In this document: positions 52,995 through 62,160 of the stretch, one piece after another | Layout of the letters: every line of letters begins with the position of its first letter | Position numbering within the stretch: position 1 is the stretch's first letter | Assembly (NCBI RefSeq): GCF_003633615.1 | Contig: NZ_RBKU01000001.1 | Coordinates: 1,798,001-1,862,000 of the forward strand | DNA length: 64,000 nt | From: Mucilaginibacter gracilis | GTDB lineage: Bacteria > Bacteroidota > Bacteroidia > Sphingobacteriales > Sphingobacteriaceae | Reading direction: 5' to 3' | Notes under the pieces: model-generated | Told to the model about the DNA's origin: nothing | Databases searched by the model: none | What the model saw: only the letters and a program-made list of their open reading frames with translations | Program-made: the position numbers and the translations under genes

Positions 52995-54038
52995 ATGTTT
53001 GAGCCGATAACTATAAAAGACATCGCGAAAGCGTTGGGGCTTTCAACTTCTACAGTTTCGAGGGCGTTACGCGGTGGCTATGAAATTAGTGCTGAGACTA
53101 AAAAATTGGTTTTAGAATATGCCGAAAAAATAAATTATCACCCTAATCCGATAGCTTTAAGTTTGAAAGAACGACGCAGCCATTCTATAGGCGTGGTTGT
53201 TTGCGAAGTTGCCAACAATTACTTTTCGCAGGCTATAAACGGGATAGAATCTATTGCTTACAACCGTGGTTATCACGTTATTATCACGCAAACACATGAA
53301 TCGTACGACAGGGAAGTGGTAAACGTACAGCACATGGCGTCGCGCTCGGTTGATGGTTTGCTGGTTTCGTTATCGTCGGAAACTCAGGATTTGTCGCACC
53401 TTAAATACTTGCATGACAAGGGTTTGCCAATTGTTTTTTTTGACCGTGTTGCTGCCGAAATTGAAACTCACAAAGTTGTAGCCAATAATTATAAAGGGGC
53501 CTTTGATGCTACCGAACACCTCATTCAATCGGGTATTCGCAAAATAGGGCATTTAACCAGTTCGTGGTACCTGTCTATTACTATAGAACGGCTTGAGGGA
53601 TATAAAGCCGCATTGGCTAAACACAATATTCCGTTTAATGCTGATTATTTACAGCATTGCGATCATGGCGGGATGATACAAGATGAGGTAGAGAATGCTG
53701 TTAAGCACCTTATTAATTTACCCGATAAACCCGAGGCTATTTTTGTGGCCGGAGACAGGTTAAGCACCGGTTGCCTTATTGCACTGAAAAAACTTGGCGT
53801 AAAAGTGCCTTTGGATATTGCGATTGCAGGTTTTACCAATTCGGATTTTGCTGAATTGTTTAGTCCGCCTTTAACAACGGTTAGGCAACCAGCTTTTAAA
53901 ATTGGGCAGATAGCCACCGAAATGCTGATACAACTGATAGAAAGCAAGTACCCGGTTACCGAGTTTGAAACCAAAATGCTGGATACCGAATTGTTTATCC
54001 GTGAGTCGTCGGAGTTTGGTGTTCCGATAGTTCAGTAA
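52995..54038 (+). CDS. LacI-family transcriptional regulator
   Basis: A 347-residue DNA-binding regulator. An N-terminal helix-turn-helix (about 5-25, TIKDIAKALGLSTSTVSRAL) and a hinge helix (about 45-60, HPNPIALSLKERRS) are followed by a periplasmic-binding-protein-like sensor (about 63-340, SIGVVVCEVANNYFSQAI...). Divergence from the pectin SusC operon makes it the probable sensor of a pectin breakdown product, releasing or changing DNA binding when the sugar is present. LacI control of such a locus is less usual in Bacteroidota than hybrid two-component or AraC-type control. It converges with the efflux operon, with a shared terminator. Confidence 0.92.
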   Translation: MFEPITIKDIAKALGLSTSTVSRALRGGYEISAETKKLVLEYAEKINYHPNPIALSLKERRSHSIGVVVCEVANNYFSQAINGIESIAYNRGYHVIITQTHESYDREVVNVQHMASRSVDGLLVSLSSETQDLSHLKYLHDKGLPIVFFDRVAAEIETHKVVANNYKGAFDATEHLIQSGIRKIGHLTSSWYLSITIERLEGYKAALAKHNIPFNADYLQHCDHGGMIQDEVENAVKHLINLPDKPEAIFVAGDRLSTGCLIALKKLGVKVPLDIAIAGFTNSDFAELFSPPLTTVRQPAFKIGQIATEMLIQLIESKYPVTEFETKMLDTELFIRESSEFGVPIVQ

Positions 54039-54053
54039 AGTTTAAAAGGTAAG

Positions 54054-54097
54054 CCAGTTTAATAAGCCGCGGCAACTGCTCCGGCTTATTAAACTGG
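54054..54097. terminator. Bidirectional terminator, LacI gene and efflux operon
   Basis: A perfect 16-bp stem CCAGTTTAATAAGCCG / CGGCTTATTAAACTGG (54054-54069, 54082-54097) with a 12-nt loop lies between the two convergent stops, followed on the plus side by an AT run ending in six T. Confidence 0.85.
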
Positions 54098-54102
54098 AAT
54101 AA

Positions 54103-55221
54103 TTATTTTTTGCGTACCGGTTGGCCATCGCGTATCTCGTCGTTAGCGGTGGTTACTATATCGTCGCCCGGTTTTAAATCGCCATATACCTCAACTTTGC
54201 CATCTGCTTCGCGGCCTTTGGTAACGCCAACCCATTCGGCTTTACCATTAACAACGCGAATTACAAAAACCTTTTCGGTAGACATTACCAAAGCCGTACG
54301 CGGAATAATAAAGGTACTATCCTTAGGTGCAATGCTCATGCTCACTTCGGCATACATGCCGGGCAATAGCGTTTTATCGTTATTGTAAACGTCCATCTCC
54401 AAACGTTCCGACCGGAGTTTGCTATCCAGGGCTCCAGCCATGCGGTTTACGCTTGCTGTAAATTGTTTGCCGGGTATGGAACGCACTGTAAAGTTTACCT
54501 TGCTTTTTTCTTTTAAGATGCCCGAGTACGCTTCGGGAACAGATATTATCAAACGTAATCGTTTTTGTTGCTGCAAAACCAGCAAGGGCAAATCAGAGCC
54601 TTTACCTGTTGGGCCAACGTATGCACCAGGGTTTGTGTTGCGCGAACTTACTACGGCGTTAAACGGTGCGCGTATTTGTAAATAGGCCAGGTTTGCCTGC
54701 ACCGCCTGATATGCCGATTTAGCTGCTTCGAGTTGTGCCTCGTCGGAGTTTTTGCGGGCCGATGCCTGGTCAAGGTCGTTGCCTGATATGGTTCCGGGAG
54801 TTTTGCTGGTTTCGTACAACCTATCGTAATTGGCTTTGCTGGCCATGTAAACGGCTTCCTGCGTTTTTATTTTTGATTTAGCCTCGGCCAATTGCGAATT
54901 AATTTCGGGCGCGTCCATTGTCATTAACAATTGGCCTTGTTGCACTTCCGAACCTACATCAACATTTACCTTTTTTACAAAACTGCTTATTTTGGCATAT
55001 AAATCAACCTGTTGGTAAGGTGCAAGTTCGCCCGGTATTTTAAGTACCGAAGGCAGTATACCCTTTTGCAGCGCAAAAACCGGAATTGTGGGTATCGAAT
55101 CGGCTTGCTGTTCGTCGGCAGCCTTTTCTTTGTCTTTTGAACCGCAAGAACTCAATCCCCCAATAGCCAATAAAGCTATAGTTGTGTAAACGGATGCTCT
55201 TTTTAAATTATTTAGTATCAT
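54103..55221 (-). CDS. RND efflux periplasmic adaptor lipoprotein
   Basis: A 372-residue membrane fusion protein (lipobox LSSC, Cys26). It has the usual biotinyl-lipoyl halves flanking a helical hairpin: YAKISSFVKKVNVDVGSEVQQGQLL (about 75-98), the coiled coil (about 110-185), then LQIRAPFNAVVSSRNTNPGAYV (about 187), and beta-barrel and membrane-proximal domains. It joins the RND pump to the outer membrane TolC-like channel. It overlaps the permease gene by 14 bases and is the last gene of the operon, an order (TolC, permease, adaptor) unlike the usual adaptor-first arrangement. Confidence 0.93.
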   Translation of the reverse strand: MILNNLKRASVYTTIALLAIGGLSSCGSKDKEKAADEQQADSIPTIPVFALQKGILPSVLKIPGELAPYQQVDLYAKISSFVKKVNVDVGSEVQQGQLLMTMDAPEINSQLAEAKSKIKTQEAVYMASKANYDRLYETSKTPGTISGNDLDQASARKNSDEAQLEAAKSAYQAVQANLAYLQIRAPFNAVVSSRNTNPGAYVGPTGKGSDLPLLVLQQQKRLRLIISVPEAYSGILKEKSKVNFTVRSIPGKQFTASVNRMAGALDSKLRSERLEMDVYNNDKTLLPGMYAEVSMSIAPKDSTFIIPRTALVMSTEKVFVIRVVNGKAEWVGVTKGREADGKVEVYGDLKPGDDIVTTANDEIRDGQPVRKK

Positions 55222-58200
55222 GGTGCGATGGAATGTAGTGTTTACTTTCTTTGTCCTCAGGGTCTAAAGAAACAGATTGTATGCTGGTGTTGCCCTGTAC
55301 CCAGGCAAAAACAAGTGGTAAAATAAATAATGCAGCAATGGTTGACATGAACAGCCCGCCGATAACAGCCCGGCCCAATGGCGATGCCTGGTCACCACCT
55401 TCGCCTAAGCCCGATGCCATTGGTATCATACCCACAATCATGGCCAAGCTGGTCATCACAATGGGGCGCATGCGTAGTGCTGCGGCTTCTTTTGCTGCGG
55501 CAAGTGCGTTGCCGCTATGCATACGCAGTTGCTCGGCATTGGTAATAAGCAGTACCGAGTTGGAGATGGATACACCTACCGACATAATCATACCCATATA
55601 CGATTGCAGATTTAACGTTGACCCCGTTAAGCGCAACAACAGTAACGAACCCAACAACACCGCCGGAACCGTTGAAAGTACAACCAACGACACTTTAAAC
55701 GATTGAAAATTTGCAGCAAGCATTAAAAATATAACAACAATAGCTACTATTAAGCCGCTTTGTAAACTATCCAGCGTATCAACCAGTGTGGTGGTTAAGC
55801 CTTTGGTTTCTATATTGAGGCCGCGCGGTAATTTACCTATTGATTTTATGGCCTTCTGCACATCATCGTTAGCGGTGCCCAAATCCATGTTATTTAAGTT
55901 TGCCGTTACCGACATTACCGGTAATGCACCCAGGTTATCGTTTTCGCCATAAGTGGTGTCGCGTTTAATGGTGGCAACATCGTTTAATACCGGGCGGGCT
56001 GTATTGCTCAATACAGGTATTTCGCCAATGTCGTTAATGCTGCTCATGTTGTATTCGGGCACTTCAACCTGTACGTTATAGCTCAGGCCAATTTTCTCAT
56101 CGAGCCAAACATTTTTTTCGGTGTACCGGGATGATGAGGTAGAAGCCAGCAACGAACGAGAAATATCATCCACGCCCACACCCAGTTGCGCAGCCCTAAC
56201 TCTATCAATATTAATATTAATAGCAGGATAATTAACGGCTTGCGCCAGTTGAACATCGCGCAGGTAGGTAATTTTGTTTAGCTTTTTAATAATGGTATCG
56301 GCGTAAGCAACCAGTTGTTTTTTGTTTTTGCCTGCTATTTGCACCTCAATTGGTGTTGGCGACCCCTGGCTCAATATTTTATCGGTTAACTCTATCGGCT
56401 CAAAAGACAGCTTTAAATCGGGCATTTCCTGTTTCATTTTTTTGCGGAAACGCTCTTTCAATTCGTCAAGGTTAACACGGTAATCTTCGGTAAGGTTAAC
56501 CTGCAAAACGGCTTCCTGCGGGCCTGCCATAAATAAATAAATTGGACTGGTTGAAAACTGGCCGGGGTGTTGCCCAACAAATGCCGAAGTAACGGCAATA
56601 TGTTTTTTGCCTACCAAATCCTCTAATACATGCAGTGTTTTAACCATGTCAACCTCGGTACGCTCAAGCCGGGTACCATCCGGAGCGCGCAGGCGCACCT
56701 GGAATTGCCCGCCGTTTACTTTGGGCAGTACATCGCGCCCAATGGTGAGCAATAATAAAACCGCCAGGGCCGATACCGCCAGCACATAAACCGTTACAAT
56801 GCTTTTGCTGAAAACTATAATACGATCAACAAAGCGTAAATAACTTTCCCGTATTTTTTCGAAACGCGATTTTTTGCTTTCGGGTTCATGTTCGGCCTTG
56901 TGTAGTGCAGCGGCCTTTTGTTCGGATGAATCATGGCCCTCGTCGAGCACATAGTCCTTTTCGGCGTGTTTGGCATCTACATTATGGTCTTTCATTAACC
57001 AGTTGGCCATTATGGGCACAAAGGTTTGCGATAACAGGTACGAAGTTATCATGGAGAAACCGATAGCCAATGCCAGTGGTAAAAACAAGGCACCCGGTAT
57101 GCCTTTCATGGTGAGAGCTGGGGCAAAAACGGCCAGTATACAAAACAGGATGAGAAGTTTAGGGAAGGCTATCTCTTTACAGGCATCCCAAATGGCTAGG
57201 GCCTTGGGTTTGCCCATATCCATATGCTGGTGTATGTTTTCGATGGTTACCGTGGATTCGTCGACCAAAATACCAATGGCGAGCGATAGGCCGCTCAAAG
57301 TCATGATATTAATGGTTTGATGGAACAGGTATAAAAACATAACCCCCGATATGATACAAATTGGGATGGTAATGATAACGATTAACGCTGCGCGCCTATC
57401 GCCCAAAAACAGCAATACCATTAGGCCGGTTAGTATGGCACCAATGGCACCTTCGGTAACTAAGCTTTTTACCGAGTTAATTACGTATACCGATTGGTCG
57501 AACTCGTAAGAAAGCTTAACATCATCGGGCAGTAGGGCCTGGAAACGGGGGATAGCCTTTTTTAAGTTTTGTACAACCTCCCAGGTTGAAGCATCGGCAG
57601 ATTTTGTGATGGGGAGGTAAACCGACCGCTTGCCATTTACCAGCGCGTAGCTTGTGGTAACGTCGGCGCCGTCTTCAACGGTTGCAACATCTTTTAAAAA
57701 CAGGGTTTGTATGCCGCCTTTATACAAAGGGATGTTCTCAAAATCTTTAACGTTTTTAATGGTGGTGTTACTCGGGGTGAAATAGTTAAGACCGCCAACG
57801 CGCACGTTGCCTGCCGGCGAAGTTTGGTTGTTTACCCGCAGGGCGGCAACCACCTGGTCGGCAGTGAGGTTGTGCGCCCGCATTAATTGCGGGTCGACCT
57901 TAATTAATATGGTACGGGTATTGCCGCCAAAAGGTGCTGGCGCAATTAAACCCGGTATAGATGTAAAACCCGACCTAACATACACGTTAGCCAGATCAAG
58001 CAGTTCGTTATTGGTGCGCTTTGGGCTGCTTAGTACCAGCTGGCCAACAGGAAGGGTTGATGCATCAAACCTTAAAATGAAGGGCGGGTTTGAGCCATTG
58101 GGGAATATGGCTTGCGCCCGGTTAGAAAACGCTGTAACCTCCGCAGCGGCTTGCGCCATGTTTGTGCCCTCGTAAAAGGTTAGTTTTAAAAGGGTTAAGC

Positions 58201-58459
58201 CTTGTATGTTTTTGGTTTCGATACTTTTAACGCCCGATACGTAGAGCAATAGGTTAACGTATTGCTTGCCAAAATACGCTTCCATTTGGTTTGGTGTATA
58301 ACCGCCGTAAGGGTGCGAAATGTAAATTACAGGCAAGTTAAGATCGGGAAAAATATCAATTTTGATATTGCGGACGGCGTTGATACCGAAAAAGAATACA
58401 CCGGCAACAATAACCAGTATAGTAATCGGTTTTCGTAATGCACTTTTAATTAAACCCAT
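55208..58459 (-). CDS. RND efflux permease (AcrB/MdtB-like)
   Basis: A 1083-residue inner membrane proton-driven pump with 12 membrane helices in two repeats. Family blocks are visible: IDIFPDLNLPVIYI near the start, helix 4 with LAIGILVDESTVTIENI and helix 10 with MGMIMSVGVSISNSVLL. In helix 4 the usual Asp-Asp proton relay is Asp400-Glu401. A charged cytoplasmic loop of about 60 residues (around 490-550, rich in Lys, Glu and His, e.g. KHAEKDYVLDEGHDSSEQK) between helices 6 and 7 is longer than usual. The export substrate (drug, solvent or metabolite) cannot be told; no metal-type signature was recognised. Confidence 0.93.
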   Translation of the reverse strand: MGLIKSALRKPITILVIVAGVFFFGINAVRNIKIDIFPDLNLPVIYISHPYGGYTPNQMEAYFGKQYVNLLLYVSGVKSIETKNIQGLTLLKLTFYEGTNMAQAAAEVTAFSNRAQAIFPNGSNPPFILRFDASTLPVGQLVLSSPKRTNNELLDLANVYVRSGFTSIPGLIAPAPFGGNTRTILIKVDPQLMRAHNLTADQVVAALRVNNQTSPAGNVRVGGLNYFTPSNTTIKNVKDFENIPLYKGGIQTLFLKDVATVEDGADVTTSYALVNGKRSVYLPITKSADASTWEVVQNLKKAIPRFQALLPDDVKLSYEFDQSVYVINSVKSLVTEGAIGAILTGLMVLLFLGDRRAALIVIITIPICIISGVMFLYLFHQTINIMTLSGLSLAIGILVDESTVTIENIHQHMDMGKPKALAIWDACKEIAFPKLLILFCILAVFAPALTMKGIPGALFLPLALAIGFSMITSYLLSQTFVPIMANWLMKDHNVDAKHAEKDYVLDEGHDSSEQKAAALHKAEHEPESKKSRFEKIRESYLRFVDRIIVFSKSIVTVYVLAVSALAVLLLLTIGRDVLPKVNGGQFQVRLRAPDGTRLERTEVDMVKTLHVLEDLVGKKHIAVTSAFVGQHPGQFSTSPIYLFMAGPQEAVLQVNLTEDYRVNLDELKERFRKKMKQEMPDLKLSFEPIELTDKILSQGSPTPIEVQIAGKNKKQLVAYADTIIKKLNKITYLRDVQLAQAVNYPAININIDRVRAAQLGVGVDDISRSLLASTSSSRYTEKNVWLDEKIGLSYNVQVEVPEYNMSSINDIGEIPVLSNTARPVLNDVATIKRDTTYGENDNLGALPVMSVTANLNNMDLGTANDDVQKAIKSIGKLPRGLNIETKGLTTTLVDTLDSLQSGLIVAIVVIFLMLAANFQSFKVSLVVLSTVPAVLLGSLLLLRLTGSTLNLQSYMGMIMSVGVSISNSVLLITNAEQLRMHSGNALAAAKEAAALRMRPIVMTSLAMIVGMIPMASGLGEGGDQASPLGRAVIGGLFMSTIAALFILPLVFAWVQGNTSIQSVSLDPEDKESKHYIPSHHDTK

Positions 58460-58482
58460 GTTGTTATAAATAATTGAGTCAG

Positions 58483-58635
58483 TCGAGAAGAGTCAAGAAG
58501 CAAGAGTCAAGAAGCAAGAGCAGGTAATAAAGCTAAAAAGGGACTTTATTTGCAATGCTCTGGTTTTTATACTAGCGTCATTTTTTCTTTTTTCTTGCTT
58601 CCTGGCTCTTGTTTCTTGATTCTTTTTTCTCGACT
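58483..58635. repeat. Inverted pair of heptad-repeat tracts
   Basis: On the plus strand 58483-58520 is built of heptamers AGTCAAG/AAGCAAG (a 14-base unit repeated twice, starting GTCGAGAAG). At 58587-58635 the same kind of sequence occurs in inverted orientation (CTTGCTTCCTGGCTCTTG... ending CTCGACTC). The arms could pair over about 40 bases around a spacer of some 65 bases. It lies between the TolC-like and RND genes, within one operon. A related heptad tract is at 12082-12136. Confidence 0.6.
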
Positions 58636-58640
58636 CTTCG

Positions 58641-60041
58641 TTAAAACTCGTTAATAAAAATTCCGAAATCGCCGTTTGAGGCAGCTTTATAAAGCAGGGC
58701 CTGCCAAACGTTGTTATAAGCAATGTACCTATCGGTTTCGGCGCGGTTAAGGGCGTAAAGGGCCTGTGTAACATCAACAATGGTGGTTAAGCCATTTTTA
58801 TACAGCACGCTTTTTTGCAAAAACGCATCTGATGCTGCCTTGTAACCTACCGGCGCTTCATGGTAATTTTTGAGGGCGTTATCTATACGCGTTTCGGCCT
58901 GTAGCGATTGGTTTTGTAGGTTTTGATCAACAAGGTTGTACTCATCTTTTAAACCTAACGAATTATAGCGTTGCGCCTCAACCTGGTGCTTTACGCGTAG
59001 CGGGCTGGTTAAATTCCATATCAGGCCAACACCTAACAGGTAATTGCCACGGGTTGGGTTTACACCCGTACCATAGTTTGCCGTATAATCGTTAAGGTTG
59101 TTTGCGCCGTATGCCGAGCCAAAACCGCTGCCCTTGCCCTGCATAATGCCAAATAACGAAAACGTGGGGTAGTTAAATGTTTTATAGTACTTGGCTAAAG
59201 CGTCGCTATAATCTATCCGGTTTTGGTAAAACTGGAGTATGGGGTGTTGTTCTAATTTAATGGCCGGTTGCGGGTTGATAACTTTGGGTATGGCGGTTAC
59301 AAACAGGCTATCGAGTGTAAAGTTTTGCTGTGTTACGCCTAATAGCTGCGCCAACTGGCTGGCCTGTGTTTGCTCAAAATCGTGAGCGTTGGTTAGTGCA
59401 ATTTTTGCGCTCGAAACCTCGGCACCAGCCAGGGAAGAATCTACACCGGCATTTAAGCCGTTTTTAGCACGCACAACTACTACCTTTAATATTTCGCTGG
59501 CCCTATCCAAATTTTTTTGCTGGGCTCGGGTTAGTTGTTGCGCAGCCAGTAAGTTAAGATAGGCTGTTGAAACGCGTACCTGGTGTTGAAACTGCTCCTG
59601 GGATAGATCGGCCTGGTCGCGGTTGAGTATTGATTGTGCAACCTTTACCTTTTGGCGTGCTTTGCCAAACGAGAAAAAATCCCAGTTGATGTTGGCCAGA
59701 TACAAGGCACCAAAAGCAGCGTTCCAGTTTTGGCTGGGTAGCGAAGGGCCCGATGATGATACACTAAAGCCGCGGTAGCCGTATGATGGGCCAAAGTTGC
59801 TGTTAACGGTACCAAAATCCTGCTGTGCCGAAATGTTAAAATCGGGTAGTTGCTCGCGCTTGTTTTCGGTAACGTTGGCTGCCGATGCCTTGATGTAGTT
59901 TGCCTTAGCCTTTATTGTGCCGTAATTAGCTAATGCGGTTTGTATGGCATCTTTTAAAGTGAGTGTTTTTTGCTGGCTTTTTGCGGCTAATGCGCAAAGC
60001 ATCAATACAAAAGAAAAAAATATGATACGGTGTTTTACCAT
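58641..60041 (-). CDS. TolC-family outer membrane efflux channel
   Basis: A 466-residue outer membrane factor with a signal peptide (about 1-22, ending AKSQ). Two repeats of long alpha-helical sequence follow (NLLAAQQLTRAQQKNLDRA..., NALKNYHEAPVGYKAASDAF) plus the strands that build the trimeric barrel; typical TolC blocks are LTLKDAIQTALANYGTIKA near the N-terminus and LYKNGLTTIVDVTQALYALNRAETD near the end. ATG at 60041 is preferred over the codon at 60074 because the latter would lie inside the promoter -7 element. It is the first gene of the efflux operon. Confidence 0.93.
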   Translation of the reverse strand: MVKHRIIFFSFVLMLCALAAKSQQKTLTLKDAIQTALANYGTIKAKANYIKASAANVTENKREQLPDFNISAQQDFGTVNSNFGPSYGYRGFSVSSSGPSLPSQNWNAAFGALYLANINWDFFSFGKARQKVKVAQSILNRDQADLSQEQFQHQVRVSTAYLNLLAAQQLTRAQQKNLDRASEILKVVVVRAKNGLNAGVDSSLAGAEVSSAKIALTNAHDFEQTQASQLAQLLGVTQQNFTLDSLFVTAIPKVINPQPAIKLEQHPILQFYQNRIDYSDALAKYYKTFNYPTFSLFGIMQGKGSGFGSAYGANNLNDYTANYGTGVNPTRGNYLLGVGLIWNLTSPLRVKHQVEAQRYNSLGLKDEYNLVDQNLQNQSLQAETRIDNALKNYHEAPVGYKAASDAFLQKSVLYKNGLTTIVDVTQALYALNRAETDRYIAYNNVWQALLYKAASNGDFGIFINEF

Positions 60042-60071
60042 GCAGAACAAGTTTTCGTAAAATAGATTTGG

Positions 60072-60103
60072 CAAATGTACAGTGCAGCCAAGTATGAAAA
60101 CAA
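60072..60103 (-). promoter_or_regulatory. Promoter of the efflux operon
   Basis: On the minus strand TTG (60101-60103), 21 bases, then TACATTTG (60072-60079): a good match to TTG-N17-23-TAnnTTTG, 30 bases before the start chosen for the TolC-like gene. On the plus strand TAAATTTG (60109-60116) may be the -7 box of the divergent LysR gene. Confidence 0.6.
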
Positions 60104-60140
60104 TGAATTAAATTTGTAGTTAGTATTAGTAATTTTCATA

Positions 60141-61085
60141 ATGAATATTTCGCTGCATCATTTTAGGTTAATAGAAACCATATCGAAGGAAGGTACGCTC
60201 ACAAAATCGGCCCTTACGTTGCATTTAACGCAATCTGCCCTCAGTCATCAGCTTAAAGAGCTGGAGCGCATTATGGGTACCGAAATGTTTACCCGGCAGG
60301 GCAAAATGATGCAATTAACCGAGAATGGAACAAGATTTTTACAAAGTGCCGAAAAAATATTGGCCGAAATTAAGTCGCTGGAAGAGGATATTAGTAATTT
60401 TAAGAGCGGTAAAACCGGAAAGCTCAACATCAGCACCCAAAGTTATACTGCTTACCATTGGTTGCCGGGCATTATTAAAAGCTTTAATTGTGTTTCGCCA
60501 GATACCAATATCCATATATTATCCGAAGCATCAAAGCGGCCGTTGGAGTACCTGCTGCGCGGCGACCTGGATGTGGCCATAGTACGCACCCAAATGACCA
60601 ATGCTAAAATAACCTATGTGCCCGTAATATTAGACAGGCTGATGGTTGTAATGTGTAAAGACAATGAGCTGGCTAAAAAAAGCGTTTTTGAAATTGCCGA
60701 TTTTGGCAATACCGAATTAATTATGCCATCGTACGATGCATCGTACCAGGATACTCCTTTAATTGAGCATATGATACAGGCGCACCACATTAAGCTTAAA
60801 AACCACCACCGCATACATTATACCGATACCACAATTAATATGGTGGAAGCTAACCTTGGTATTGGCATAATGCCCGATTGGATTGTGAAGCCCTATTTAC
60901 GCAACCATAATATTGTTGCCATACCCGTAACCCCGGATATTGACAGGCGAACCTGGTATGCGGCAACTATAAAAGATAGCCCCGCCATTCAAAATTTTGT
61001 GAGTTGTTTAAAGGAATATTTTGGCACCTATAAAAACGAAACAGGCCGCAAAACAAAAGAAACAGAAATTTTTAAAAGAGATTAA
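60141..61085 (+). CDS. LysR-type transcriptional regulator
   Basis: A 314-residue LysR protein. The winged helix-turn-helix (about 3-62: FRLIETISKEGTLTKSALTLHLTQSALSHQLKELE) is followed by the linker helix and a substrate-binding domain (about 90-295) beginning GKTGKLNISTQSYTAYHWLP. It diverges from the TolC-RND-adaptor operon with an intergenic gap of about 100 bases, so it probably controls that operon and itself. The ligand is unknown; it resembles MetR-like LysR members in the N-terminal region, but no methionine genes are near. Confidence 0.93.
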   Translation: MNISLHHFRLIETISKEGTLTKSALTLHLTQSALSHQLKELERIMGTEMFTRQGKMMQLTENGTRFLQSAEKILAEIKSLEEDISNFKSGKTGKLNISTQSYTAYHWLPGIIKSFNCVSPDTNIHILSEASKRPLEYLLRGDLDVAIVRTQMTNAKITYVPVILDRLMVVMCKDNELAKKSVFEIADFGNTELIMPSYDASYQDTPLIEHMIQAHHIKLKNHHRIHYTDTTINMVEANLGIGIMPDWIVKPYLRNHNIVAIPVTPDIDRRTWYAATIKDSPAIQNFVSCLKEYFGTYKNETGRKTKETEIFKRD

Positions 61086-61175
61086 AAAAAAATTGTAAAA
61101 AACAGTGTTACAATACAATTAAACACAATATTTTAGTTAAATAAATGTTTCACCATTAAAAGCATTTATAAGACG

Positions 61176-61889
61176 ATGAAAAATATTTTGAAAAACGCAA
61201 CCTCACTTAGCATTGCCGGGTTGTTGTTATGTTTTATGAGCAATGCCAATGCACAGCGCCGCGGTGGCGGCGCAAGGCTATCAATAGGTATCCGTGGTGG
61301 TTTTGGTTTTGGGTATAGAAGCTATCACCGCCCTTATTATGGTGGTTTTGGATTTGGTTACCCGGCCATAGGGTTAAGCTTTGGCTACCTGCCTTACGGT
61401 TATTTTCCGTTTTATTATGGCCCCGATTTGTACTATGGCTATAATGGCATTTACTATCGCCAAAATAGCGATTCGTACGAAGTTGTGGCTCCGCCGGTAG
61501 GTGCCGAAGTGCCTAAATTACCACCGCACGCAAAATCGTTAATGATTGACGGACAGCAGTATTATGAGCTTAATGGTGTTTATTACAAAGAAGTTATACA
61601 CCAGGACGGTACAAAAGGTTATGTTATTGCCGGTAAAGACGGTGTTTTAACTACCGATAAACAGCAAGATAGCCACGCCCCGCAAGTTGGCGATGTTGTT
61701 GACCAGTTACCACAAGACAGCCGCGAAGTAAACATTGCCGGTAAAAAGTACTTTGTATCGCCGGATGATGTTTATTACCAGGAAACGGTTGATAATGGTG
61801 GAAGCACAAGCTATAAAGTAGTAGGTGTACCGGCAGATCAAAATCAAACTACCAGGCCACCGGCTCCGCCGCAAATTCAACAACAGTAA
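61176..61889 (+). CDS. DUF6515-type exported protein
   Basis: A 237-residue exported protein. The signal peptide (about 1-26, ending NANAQ) is followed by a Gly/Tyr/Phe-rich stretch (about 28-92, GGFGFGYRSYHRPYYGGFGFGYP) and two related modules (about 105-155 and 165-220), each with PHAKSLMIDGQQYYELNGVYYKE or its counterpart PQDSREVNIAGKKYFVSPDDVYYQE. This layout matches what I recall as DUF6515. It is probably a periplasmic or surface envelope protein; its function is unknown. A strong terminator follows directly. Confidence 0.8.
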   Translation: MKNILKNATSLSIAGLLLCFMSNANAQRRGGGARLSIGIRGGFGFGYRSYHRPYYGGFGFGYPAIGLSFGYLPYGYFPFYYGPDLYYGYNGIYYRQNSDSYEVVAPPVGAEVPKLPPHAKSLMIDGQQYYELNGVYYKEVIHQDGTKGYVIAGKDGVLTTDKQQDSHAPQVGDVVDQLPQDSREVNIAGKKYFVSPDDVYYQETVDNGGSTSYKVVGVPADQNQTTRPPAPPQIQQQ

Positions 61890-61906
61890 TTAGTTTAAAA
61901 TGCCAT

Positions 61907-61944
61907 AAAAAAAAGCGATGCGTGTAAACTCATCGCTTTTTTTT
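61907..61944. terminator. Terminator after the DUF6515 gene
   Basis: AAAAAAAAGCGATG / CATCGCTTTTTTTT (61907-61920, 61931-61944), a perfect stem with a 10-nt loop and T run. Confidence 0.9.
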
Positions 61945-62144
61945 GTTACTTTTATTTCATCTGGTAGTTTATAAATCCATTTCGAAATTCATTTTCTTTA
62001 TCTTTTTGATTATTATTTGAAAATAATGCAATTTAAATGATGAAAAATTGAAAAATTTTACTCATAATTGATTTTCATGTTGATTTTTATTGAAAACGGA
62101 TTTATAAATAGCAAATTTTAAGTTATCAATAAATTTACAACAGG

Positions 62145-62153
62145 AAAGGAGGG
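62145..62153 (+). promoter_or_regulatory. Unusually strong Shine-Dalgarno
   Basis: AAAGGAGGG lies seven bases before the ATG at 62161. Most genes in this window have only A-rich upstream sequence, so this is an exceptional ribosome binding site and fixes the start codon. Confidence 0.7.
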
Positions 62154-62160
62154 TTAATTA

